64,000 bases of DNA from Dipetalonema caudispina (taxonomy: Eukaryota; Nematoda; Chromadorea; Rhabditida; Onchocercidae): contig JABVXV010000018.1 of the NCBI GenBank assembly GCA_013365325.1, forward strand, positions 248,001 to 312,000. Reading direction: 5' to 3'. Below are positions 52,025-64,000 of this stretch, piece by piece; the first letter of the stretch is position 1, and every line of letters begins with the position of its first letter. Under the pieces are notes generated by a model. The model was not told where the DNA came from. It did no database searches and worked only from the letters and a program-made list of their open reading frames with translations. The position numbers and the translations under genes were made by a program.

Positions 52025-55000
52025 TTAATCCTGTAATTGTAAACAAATCATTTCAATTTCCCCTCGAATTTGTCCCATCGACTGTCGTTCTGAGGCTTCC
52101 GTTGCGAAACAGTTTCGCTGCAAAGCCTGCAATCGTTTAGGCATTGAATCCGGCGATGGTATTCGATATCCGTCCTTCACCTAAATTTTTCAGTTTTTAA
52201 ACAATCAACAAAGAGAATCAATGGACAAGTAGTTTAATTTTTATCCGTTACACTTTTTTTTTAAAAAAACAAAAATCAAAAACTTGTGGCTATTGAAGTA
52301 ATCGATCTTACTTACGTTTAAAGTGATGAAATGAAGTTTTTGTTTGACAATTTTATTTCTTTTGAAATATCATTTTTCATGATTGAAATGGAGCTCACAT
52401 TAACAATTACTTCAGCTACCGTCATTCCGCAGTACGGTTCCGCACCATTTGTAAATATTTCCCATAGTAATATCCCATAACTGAACACATCTGATTTTGT
52501 CGTGTATATCGCACTTTTTATCGTTTCCGGTGCTAGCCATCTGTATTGTAATCGAAATATCCTTACCATTATTTAATTTGTATTAAATTAATTATAATTT
52601 AGTAAATTACATTTGTTTTCAACTCAAATTGTATTTGGATTTATTTGTTTGTTCAGTTGAAAAATGTAAGAATATTTTATAAGGAAGGGGTCAAATCCAA
52701 CTTTGTTCTCTATTTTTGTAAATTTATTTTGGAAAGATATTTATTTCTGAGGTGTAACAATGTCTCCAAGCTACTTAAAAGGGTGAAAGAAAAGGAAAAA
52801 GTGCAGGAAAACGGGAAAGTATCGTTCAGAATATGACGTCACGTGACCGGTATGATAATGTCACACTATCAAGCAGTTCCATATCATTGATCTTTTGTTG
52901 TGATGTTAGTTCTTTAACAAAATATCATTGCTACAAACAGTAAGGTCATACTTCCCTGATAGGTTGAAAAGTAAACTACTGATAAACCTATTCGTTAAAT
53001 TCTTAAATCTTAACATTTTTTAATTTAATTGTAGATCTCATACAAAGAGTTAATAAAATAACTTCGGAAAGAATTGAATTAAACTTATGAGTAAAAATTG
53101 TACATTGCTAGTAATCTCATCTTTTGAAATTATTAGTAGAAATACTAATTAAATAAGAGAAGTTGATGGTGAGAAGTGAATTGAGCTATGCCGAATAAAT
53201 GTAATGGCTTCAAAAAAAATCGGTATTCAATTTTTAATTTCAAAATATTTCGAGGATTATAATCAAGCCTTATCTAATAGACGAGAAGTTATTGCTGATA
53301 AATAATAGTGATGAGTGACAAGCTTACATAAAATTCTAAAGTGGTCATTATAGCGTACAAGTTTTAAATATATTAAACCTTATGGGTAAATTCTGTTTTA
53401 GCCGTGTCATCTTGTACTTTTCGTCATGTTTTCTAATTTCTCGTGATAGGTTAAAGTCGGAAATTTTGACACACATATCTTCTACCAAGCAATTTCTTAA
53501 AATTACTTTAACTTTAAAATACACTGTTAAAATAAAAGTTCTTACTATGTAGTTAAAAGCCAAAAAATTCTTTCATCAGATGATTATCAGAGGTTAGAAA
53601 ATTGAAAATAGTAGTACTTTGATTTGTAAATCTCGAATTTGTCAATGATTTAAAAAAGTTTTTAAACTTATTTGTTCGTATTGATGATAATAAGTAACTA
53701 TTAGCAGAAGCATTGATCTTATTGCTGTGACCTTGCTGAAATGTCTCGATGAATGACCCCATTATTATGAAGGAATTCGAGTCCCGATGCAATATCCAAG
53801 CAAAAATATAACTTCTCGCGTATGTTTAGCATTGAACCTTTTGTTACTAAGAAAACATCCAAACTTCCATCTCTTAGCAATTCCATCAACAACATTATTG
53901 GTTCCTTCAATTATTCAATTACTAAATTTAACCTTTAAATTGAAATCTTCTAGAATCATTTGCTAATTCTTTGTTATTTTCATATTTTGATTCATATTAG
54001 ATGGCTATCTAATACCTTACTGATCGCAATTCCATAGAGACGTACAACATTTGGATGCTCCAATTTACGCATTATACGCGCTTCTCGACAAATCTGTTCC
54101 ACAGTCTCCCGGTCTGTTCTGCGTCCTTTGCGTACTTTAACCGCAACCTTGAAGGAAAAATTTTTTGACTTTTAGCAATTTAACTTTCGTAAATTTTCAA
54201 ATCAAAATTTTTTGTATGTGGTAAATTACTATTTGAAAATTTTATGCAAAAAATGCTTTAAAATTAATAATTTTTGTGCTTCATCTTCGCCTAATCATTA
54301 CCTGAAAGATCGATTTCTTTCCTTCTCCCATTTAAGGAGACTCCAATGAAACTTTTTAACCAAAGAAAACATTTTCGAATAAGTTAGAATGTTTCATTAC
54401 CTCCTTTTCCCTTTCATTATCCTTAAATATACCTCTGTAAACGGCGGACATTGCACCCTCTCCCAATAATTCATCAAATTCTATCTGCAATACATCTCTT
54501 TTTGCTGTATGAAATTCATTGAACTTTTTACAATAGTTTTAAATTCAAAGCATAAAGTTCAAACTTGCCTATCTTAACTAAAGACTATCGTTTTATGATT
54601 GGAATGATGGGATTTGTTGAATATATTTACCTGTTCATGTCTGACTTCCCAGCTCTGTCGTGGAACAGCATACAAAAGCACAGCACCGCTTTGATTGGTT
54701 ATTGGATCTTTGGTGTTCAAATGATATCTATAGTTAAACAGATGAGCTTGGATGTTTAAGTGTCTAATGTGATCGAAAATTGGGACCAGACATTTGTGTT
54801 CGAAAAATGGAAATAAATAATTTTTCATCTTTTTAGAAAAAGTAACAAATTGATTGATACTGTATCAGTTCACAGATAGAAGCAAATTGGCGTTTTTCAA
54901 TAAAAACTTTTCCATCAGCTTGACGGATAATGAAATGCATCGTCTTATCATTCCACTTTATTGACAGTACTAGTTGAAGTCCCTGAATTTATTAATTTTA

Positions 55001-55428
55001 TATAAAAATTTCATAGCAATCTTTTAAATTTATTTCACTATGATCAGCTGTAGAGGACTGTTTTCCTAACAGAAATTTCTAAAACTTGTCATCTTGTTTA
55101 CTATGGTTTCCGTCGTTTTAAACTCATTTCAACTTCCCCGCTTCTTTCGTTCTTTTGGGAAAATATTGATTGCAAAATTATTGAGCTATATCAATGTTGC
55201 TTATATTATCAAGCGTTAATTAAGCATAAAGAAGGATTTCAAGATATATCAAAACTAGACTAATCTAAATATTTTTAGCTTATATATATATATCTGAAAA
55301 AGCACTGAATCACACTTCTCCCTTCCTGATTTCCGTTTCGCGAACCAAAAATTGACCATGTTTAGAGAGTAGAATATTTATATCTTTGAGTGGCAATAAT
55401 CCATGATACCATTCAGCAAATTCCAATC
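52025..55428 (-). CDS. SH2-containing tyrosine kinase, nematode Fer/Fes-like (5' end unresolved)
   Basis: Nine exons on the minus strand: 55316-55428, 54861-54982, 54631-54727, 54401-54484, 54016-54147, 53732-53904, 53379-53495, 52399-52540 and 52025-52180, all phase-consistent, 377 residues plus an unseen N-terminus. SH2 domain first (EWYHGLLP, signature FLVRET), then the linker PRQSWEVRHEQ typical of worm Fer-like kinases, then the kinase: glycine loop LGEGAMSAVYRG, VAVK lysine, CREARIM helix, HRDISARN catalytic loop, SDFNLSRE in place of SDFGLSRE, LAPE, and DVFSYGILLWEIF. It phosphorylates tyrosine if active; such kinases are greatly expanded in nematodes, many germline-linked. Unusual points are DFN for DFG and Ser for the third loop glycine. 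The first exon found begins in phase 1, so at least one short upstream exon is missing. Confidence 0.88.
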
Positions 55429-58400
55429 CTAAATTAGCATCAATTAATTAGGTGGTTTACAGTGATCGACAGTAGTTATTTTTGTTCCATCAGATTTCAA
55501 AATTTCTGTGATGTTTCAATTTAATGAAAGTTTAATTCTAGAAGTGAAATATTCCTATCATAGAGGAATAACCTGGTTCTTTGTAAATCATTGAAATTGC
55601 TTTAGCAATGATTTTAGATTAAACCACTTATGAACTGAACAACAACAAACAATCAAATGAAATTGTACCATTCAGCATTTTAAAATCTAAATTTTATTCC
55701 CGAACATTTATTTAGTATACTTTTCAATAACCGATTTGAAGTACATTTTTTTAGAATTAAAATCTCACATTTTTCAAGAAGATTTCCCTGTATTTTCTTT
55801 TATTTCAGATCTCAAATGAAAGTTCTTATGAATGCTGGCTGATTTCAAGTTCTTTTCACCAAATGTACGAAAAATAATTTTTTGGATATTTTTTAAAGCA
55901 TTATCCAAATAACCGTAAAAATGCTAAGTTTTATTATCCTTTAAAATCCTCCACTATTTCGAATAGCCGCACTAATTGCACAAGATTCAAAAGTTTCTAG
56001 CTGGAAGGAAATGATTTTTGTTTTTTCAGCTCATTTCAACAAACCCACCAAAGTTGGCTTCATTAAAAAATTTTAAATGACAATGATAACTTTAACTAAC
56101 TTATGGTTATGTTAAGTTAGTCAAGATAATATATCAGTTAAAATTAACTTTTAAATAACATATTCTTTGAGAAAAAAGCCTCCAAATCATTTCAACTTTC
56201 TCATCTTCGTCCCTCCAAATTCATTTCCAACCTTCTGCAATTTATACAAAATTTGTATCAAGTCTATGCTTTAATATATAAAGTTTAACTTTGTTATAAC
56301 TACACATTAATTATGTCATGCAATCTTTTCCATAACTTCCTTTTACCATTTTGATTCAGAATGAAAGTTTCGGTTGATTTAAAATTATATCATTTAATAT
56401 AACTGTAGAAATTTAAAAATTGAAATATTCAATGGTGTATTTGCAATTGATCTGATCTGGTGAATTCTCGTTGTTATCGTAAAGGGAAAATATTTGCCAT
56501 ATTTAGATTGCATTTTTATTTGTTATTTTTAAAATTCTTTTGATTTGAAATTTCTGCGAACAACAAATAAACAGGTCGAGAGCATGATTTTACATCTTTA
56601 TTTTCACTAAAATGCAACATTTTTACACTTCCTAAACACTTTTTTAAAATCTTTGATAGCATATAAATGATAAAAATATTAATTGATTCTTGAACCGATT
56701 CCATTTCATTTCTTTGCGTCTTTCAATACTTTTTTACCTTTTTTTAAATAATTTTATTTTTACTTAAATCGATACTTTCATTACAGTTCTTAATTAATCT
56801 ATTGATGATGTCAACGAGTAATTCTCAGTTTTACATCATCTGAAAATTAATTTTAAACGGAGAGACATATAAGCACATAGTATATCAATAGCATCGCGAA
56901 GTATATTTTCAAATTATTCAATGTAATTAATTCATTTATATATTATATTAAGTTCCTTTTTCTATTCTAAAGTAGTGATTAAGTGAATGAAATTCATAAT
57001 TAATAATCAAAAACGTCCCCGTATGAAAGTGAAAACAAAACAGTCCTTCATTTGCCATTGAAATCATTTTCAACCTTTTCATTTTTCATTCTTTCTATTT
57101 AAAATTGGATGTACAAGGAGAGGTCGACATTCTGATGAAACGATCACTTCTGCATGTAATTTTCCATTTGATCTTTTCCATTCTCATTTATAACTTAACT
57201 TTTCAATTTCCTTCAAATGATCATAAAATACGTTAAAGTGCTATTAATTTAGTCATGTCAAATTTTTGCAAAATTTCATTATCCTTTTTATACATCGGGT
57301 TTGTAGCCTACCTGAATAAACATCCTACTGATACCAAGCATTGTAAAACTTTGTTTATTATTCAATTACTCATAGTTCTGGTTAATGATCGTTTGACATA
57401 ACGGCAACATTATTATCAAGAATGACAGATTTCCATCGAAGTAATGTAAAACTGATGTTTTGTCATTCATGGAATAAATGTCGCATATCATCCAGATCGC
57501 TTGGCATATAACGTAGTATCACTATGTCATTTTAAATAATAACGGATTTCAAAACAAAAAAAATTAGAGCTCGGTAATACAATACTTCCCGACATTTGTT
57601 TATATTACTTCTCATGTTACGGTATCAAATTCAGCTAAAAATATTTAATTTACCGGATATGATCTCTAATATTTAATTTTATTTGTTAGATATTCTTTGA
57701 GTGTGAGAACATTTCCCCAATAGGTGTCAAAAAGCAAAACAATAAATATTTTTATGTGTAAATACCAACATTTCCTCATTATTTTATTGCTTGAAAAGTT
57801 TCACTTGAAATGAATTCAAGTAATTGATAAATTTCTAATTGAAGGTATATTTTAGAGAATCATTGATAACTTTAAACGATTATTAATTATTTCCTCATGC
57901 ATTCCAGATTAAAATTCAATAAAACGATTTAAACAATGAATTTTAAAGTATTCAATGAGTTGTTATTCTAAATGAAGTGAAGTGCAAGTACTTTATGAAA
58001 TCTTATTTGTCGCTGATCGTACTCACATTACACTCATCAACAAACATCTAATAAGCCTCTTCGTTTTGTCGATCGGTAATGCTCTTACCTGTTTATTTAC
58101 TGGTACACATGCCTAGTCTCAAGACACCTAAAATACTTTTAGCTTTCAGAATAAAGAAGATACAAAGTAATTTCTGCTTGATTTTACAACTGCCTTTACT
58201 TCTTTGAAATTTGAGAAAAAGCTTAAAAATCTTAATTAGTATTCTTGATGAAAAAAATTTTTGGCGCATTTTAGACTGTATTGTTATTGAACGTTTTATT
58301 TTTTTTCCATTACATCGATGCATTCATGAAATCCATTGCGTTGACTACGTCTAAACAAGGGTGATGTCGGTGACATTGTCGAAATATCGAGTGTAATTCT

Positions 58401-59579
58401 TTGAATAATTAACATGTTGATTAAGCAATCGCACTGCTGTTCAGCTATTGAACGGTTTTACCGTTTAAGTAACCCATTGTTACAACTAATTCGATAAATC
58501 ATTGAAAAAGCGGGATGATAAACAACAAATGCATTGAGTATCAGAAGGAAAGAATGGTGATCGGTTTTACCGAACTGGTTTGTTGTTTATTTTCTGATTA
58601 GTGCAGCTGTTGATAGTCAGGGAAAAGATTTCGTTTGTCAATTGAAGGAAAGGTGAGAAGATAACAGCGCTGCCATCGACTGTTTTATAAGTGTCCTCGT
58701 CAATTTCACTCGACCTACGATTTGTTACGATTTGTCTCCAACATTTCCCCTATCGTTTTCTTAACACTGTTACAGCAACAGTAACAACAACAGTAGCAGC
58801 AGAAGGAGCAGCAGGAACACTTATTTATGATTCAGGCAATCTTTTCAAATTACATCAATATGGTGGAACTGAAATTTAAATTCCACCCATCAGCTATGTT
58901 ATCAGCACTATGTACAAATGATGCAAATAACGATTGGAATTATTATTATTACTAAGTGAATAGATGATAGATATTGTATGTGTAGAGTGATGAGCAACAA
59001 ATCTATCTATTTGATTTTTTGGAATTCTAAAAATATTCAATTTAGACTAAAAGCACTTCCTTGAAAGTGACAGAGGTAAATTTTAAAATTTCTAATTAAA
59101 ATAAATGATGTTATGATCAAATTTAGAAAGACATCTAATTAATTGCTTTATTCGATATTTTATAATGGCCTACAAATTTCTTGAGTTTTATTAAAATTTC
59201 TTTAAATATTTTAAATATTTTTAAAGTTGTCAAGTTTCACACTAGAATTTTGTATGAATTATTATCTAGTAAGTATCGGAATGTACTGTGAACCCAAAAC
59301 CGGTCTACTTTAACTCTCCGAACCTAACGAGGCTAAAGTGCAGAATGCGGAACTTTTCACGTAATTTACCATTTTTACTCTTCTCAGTAAATCATTTTGG
59401 ATGTTACCAATTAGTATCGTTCTCTTTTTCTTTTGTGAAACTATATCTTATCTTAAAATTAATTTGCAGATAAATTTTTCTAGCAGAATTTTGATTTGAA
59501 ATTTCATATTTTTGTTTAACCCAATTTTCAGTTTTTTTTTCTTTTATTGCTAAAAATTCGAAATACTTGTTGCAGGTTA
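55429..59579. other. AT-rich region between kinase and small secreted gene
   Basis: About 4.1 kb. It must contain the missing first exon(s) of the minus-strand kinase, which I could not place; a frame near 55441-55520 (LKSDGTKITT) is a candidate but gives an intron of only about 32 bases. A possible plus-strand terminal exon at 58758-58879 is listed separately. Nothing else supportable is seen. Confidence 0.5.
58758..58879 (+). CDS. Possible terminal exon of an unidentified gene
   Basis: After the acceptor-like CACTGTTACAG (ending about 58774) a frame reads TVTTTVAAEGAAGTLIYDSG then NLFKLHQYGGTEI and ends with TAA at 58877-58879. Its composition is unlike the Asn/Ile/Phe shadows around it. 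No upstream exon is found, so it may be an untranslated or chance frame. Confidence 0.25.
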
Positions 59580-60515
59580 ATGACGACATCAAAAATGTTT
59601 TCCCTTTCTATTTTATTATTATTCATCAGCATAGCGATCATAGCAAGACCGCCAAATCCCGATGAAATCAAAGAGGTGGCTCGTTCTTTTTTAAATATGC
59701 TAATTATTTTTTGGAACAATTCATTCACATTCTGTTAATTTTTTACCAGTTTTAATTTTTGAATTTCAAAAGCATAAAAATGTTCATCAATGTTCACTAG
59801 AAAAAAATGAAGTTTGTAAAATGGAAAAATTGAAATAAGTTAGCATACGAAAGTGCAGTGATAGTGTAAATACAGCGAACTGAATTTGAAAATTAATTAA
59901 CCGTTGCTTCATGAAACAGTTAAGTTTTTAGAATACCAGTTTAAATAAATCTAAGCGATTGTACTTATCTTGTATTCCTTCGTATTTTTAAAAATAATTT
60001 ATGGAAAGAAGTATGTTTTTCATTTCGTCAGATGTGTATGGCTATATTCAAGACTGATATTACAAAATATATGTACATTTTTTTGCCTTTCAAAGTCCCT
60101 TTAGATTCTTTTTTGCTTAATAAATTAGGATTTGGTGCAAATATCTCATTGAAATAGATGAAGATCAATGTCATATCTATTTTTACCGAAAAATACTACG
60201 ATATCTATTAAAATGTCTAAAAAATTTCATTTTCGGCCACTGTCATCATCCTCATTTCTCGACTGTTAAATGGAATTAGGTGAGATTTTGATAGGTAAAA
60301 TTTTATTAATTACTGCTTCAATGTTTGCGTAAAACATTTATTCCAGAAAAATCCAAAAATAGCCATCTTTATAGTTACGCGAACAGCAATTGAACGATTC
60401 GAAGGATGATTACGATGTACTACCGGATGTTGGCCATATTCCGGAAAGTTTCAAAGAGAGTTTGAAAAAGCAAAAAATGTTATATTTGGATATGCTACGA
60501 CAACATAATCTTTAA
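59580..60515 (+). CDS. Small secreted peptide of unknown function
   Basis: Two exons, 59580-59675 and 60375-60515, joined in phase 0, give 78 residues. Residues 1 to about 22 form a signal peptide (MFSLSILLLFISIAIIA) followed by RPPNPDEIKE. Exon 2 encodes a charged, Asp/Lys/Gln-rich mature region (DVLPDVGHIPESFKES) ending MLYLDMLRQHNL. No cysteine and no dibasic pair flanked by Gly amidation sites is seen, so a classical neuropeptide precursor is not indicated. The acceptor TTGTTGCAG ends 5 bases before the ATG, a likely spliced-leader site that fixes the start. The donor, GAG|GTGGCT, is weak and the intron is 699 bases. Candidate AATAAA motifs lie at about 60626 and 60728. Confidence 0.65.
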
Positions 60516-60850
60516 CCTCTTTTTAATGCGAACAAATGTTGTGTAATTTTGTTCACTGATGAAGAATATTTATCTATCTAGCTAAGTGATCGATTCATGG
60601 ATCTCTTGAGTTATTGTTAAAAAAAAAATAAAAATATCAATAGAAATATAGAAACTAAGGTTGAGATAAATAGTCGAATTTGTCAACTGATCTATCATTG
60701 TTTCTATTATTCATTTCCTTTTATTTTTAATAAATGTGTAGATAGTATGCAAAATAAAAGAATAAGCAAATGTAACATTTTGATGCAAAAATATGAATTG
60801 CTTGGAGATTATCAATGGTTTACGGGAAAATGTGATTTGGATTAAAATCG

Positions 60851-62013
<1,163 letters not shown>

Positions 62014-62498
62014 TTGTAAAGGAATTGAATTTATGCTTTTAAAAATGCAATTCCTTCTGTAATAATCGTTGTTATTCGCGCAAATTAATTTTTCAAAAAT
62101 TAATTCAACCAATTGCAAAATATCAACAAATTGAAAATCCATCATTTCATAATTCAATATCGAACAAATTTCTTAGATAAAATTATCAAATAACTAGTCA
62201 AAAAAAAAAAAGAAAGATGATGAAATGATGCCAAGAAATGATATGCAGAAGAATGGCAAGATGCATTTCAGTTAAAATGAATAGGAACACATTTTACAAA
62301 ACGGAATATTGAAGTCATTATTTATTAGTTGAAAGAGTTCTTTGTTCTTTTCCTATGTTGGCACAGTTAGTTTATATTTAAAGAGAAAAATTCTCTTAAA
62401 CATTTCTAAGAATTGTTCAAGTTTAACATTCGTGAATGTGAACAAAATAATTGAAATATTTGGGAAAAGAATATTCCAATTAAGAAGTGAGTAGCAAA

Positions 62499-62531
<33 letters not shown>

Positions 62532-64000
62532 GATAGAATTTAATTTTCTGCGTAAAGCTGCCAGAAATCCTATTAATTCATGCTCATTTAGGTTATTCGG
62601 GATATTTCCAGTTGTCAGTTTGTTTTGTTTTTTTCTCTTCCTTTTCCTTCTTTTTGATTAAGAAAATTTTTTTAATTAAATATAAAATAAGTATTAAAAC
62701 CAATGAAATAACATACATTAACATTTACTACGCATTTATGTGTCCTAATGAAAAAAGTAATATGCTCAATTTCTTTATTAATTTTACTAATTTCAGAAAT
62801 AAAATTCATTTTAAATGTTGCTAGCAAACATTTTCAGCACTATTCTCTGATGAAAAATTTAATGGTCATTTAAACATCTGTTCAAAAATACTAATTTTTG
62901 TCAACGATTCAAAGGATTAAAAACAAGCAAATGAAGAGACGAATATAAAATCAAATTTTACATTTATTTCTCCCATCATTTTTTAACTAGGATGAATGGA
63001 AAGGATGTGGTAATACTGTAGTGAAATATTTGTACCTCAAACTATTTAACTAAGAAAACCCTTTTATAATCAAAAATCACAGAGTAAAATTGGGTAATCG
63101 TTTGTCCTTTTGGTTAAACGATTGGGTTAAGAAAATAAAAGGAGCAATTAAACGAGTTCCCCTTCAACTGTTTTTTTTTTTTTTTTTTAAACTATTTTTT
63201 CGAAGAATTTGTTTAGTTGCTAAAACCATCATGTTCTTAGAAAAAAAACAGAGTAATTTTGTTATTATTTGATACAATGAATTAACTGCAAGCCGATAAT
63301 TTCCAGTAAAATGCCAAGTACTTTTAACTTGGCTAAATCAATTTTTTATTTCAATTGTTATTTTTTATAGCTATGCAGTTAGCATGAGATTAACAGATGG
63401 ATAACAGAAAAATTAGCAATGAACGTTAACCGAAAATTTTCCTTCCGGAAGCTGGATCAGTTGCTAAGAAACTAATGCAAAGAAAATGATGATAAATGAA
63501 TTATACAATAAATATCTACCCATTCATCTTATGCAGTCTTAAAAGCAATGTATTTATCTATATCGGGATAAGTTAATTAATTTTGAAATATTTCATCAGA
63601 ATTATCGACATGAATGATGAATGCAGCGTTATAAGATTGATTCCTGTATTGCTAAAATCTGCCCAAATTTTTCCAAAATCGAAATTTTATTCCTAATAAT
63701 TAAATGTATTGTTTGTGAATTGCAATCTTATCGTCATCGATTCAGAGGAAACTTAATCTTATCAAAAAAAAAAAAAAAAAATGCTTATAATAGTACAGCC
63801 CTTGAAATGTCAACAGTATCAGCTATCCATTGATTTTACAGAAGATTAATCGTAAGAATGAATGAAAGGATAACTTGTCGAATTTATAATTTCCAAAATT
63901 CGCAGATTTGTTATGCAAATGATTTGTCGAACAAGAAAAAAATGATTTAAATTTGAGAAGATGATTATGAATACACTCACTTATCCTAGTTTAAAAGTAA
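62014..64000. other. AT-rich right end without a supportable gene
   Basis: Holds the presumed promoter of the minus-strand globin, a T run at 62500-62524, a T run at 63171-63188 and an A run at 63765-63780. Open frames (62612, 63090 and 63621, all +) are Phe/Ile/Lys-biased and interrupted. No RNA gene is recognised. Confidence 0.55.

Overview
AT-rich eukaryotic DNA from a nematode, most probably a filarial or other spirurid worm. The genes carry many small exons with (T)TTTCAG acceptors, some starts sit just behind a strong unpaired acceptor as expected for spliced-leader trans-splicing, and the protein set (nematode globin, SH2 tyrosine kinase of the worm Fer-like type, nematode-only secreted proteins) points the same way. 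Species cannot be named from the sequence. Exon models below were built by hand from reading frame, GT/AG sites, phase agreement and remembered family sequences; no search was run.

Layout. 1-1752 (+): 3' part of a KCTD3/SHKBP1-type protein. 2710-4338 (+): complete DNAJC17-type J-domain/RRM splicing co-chaperone, 7 exons. 4339-9.9 kb: no gene seen. 12994 down to about 9.93 kb (-): a signal-peptide-bearing, Cys-rich, nematode-type ectodomain protein, possibly an EFF-1/AFF-1-type cell fusogen. 49069 down to 15302 (-): alsin (ALS2), 31 exons joining in phase to 1507 codons: RCC1-like propeller, DH/PH, MORN repeats, VPS9 domain. Two unrelated genes lie on the opposite strand inside its two giant introns: a 4-exon polyQ/polyA-rich protein (22676-25573) inside an 11.7-kb intron, and a 3-exon secreted Cys-rich protein (39007-41141) inside an 8.3-kb intron. 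About 55.4 down to 52025 (-): SH2 plus tyrosine kinase of the Fer/Fes-like worm family. 59580-60515 (+): small secreted peptide. 62013 down to 60851 (-): globin of the GLB-1 type. The final 2 kb appears empty.

Functionally the window is a mix of housekeeping (DNAJC17, KCTD3/SHKBP1-like), endosomal Rab5/Rac signalling (alsin), kinase signalling and worm-specific extracellular proteins. No operon is proven. The most notable structures are the double nesting in alsin, a 150-bp inverted repeat and a 73-bp near-perfect tandem duplication in alsin introns, a DFG-to-DFN kinase, and a globin intron without a canonical GT donor.
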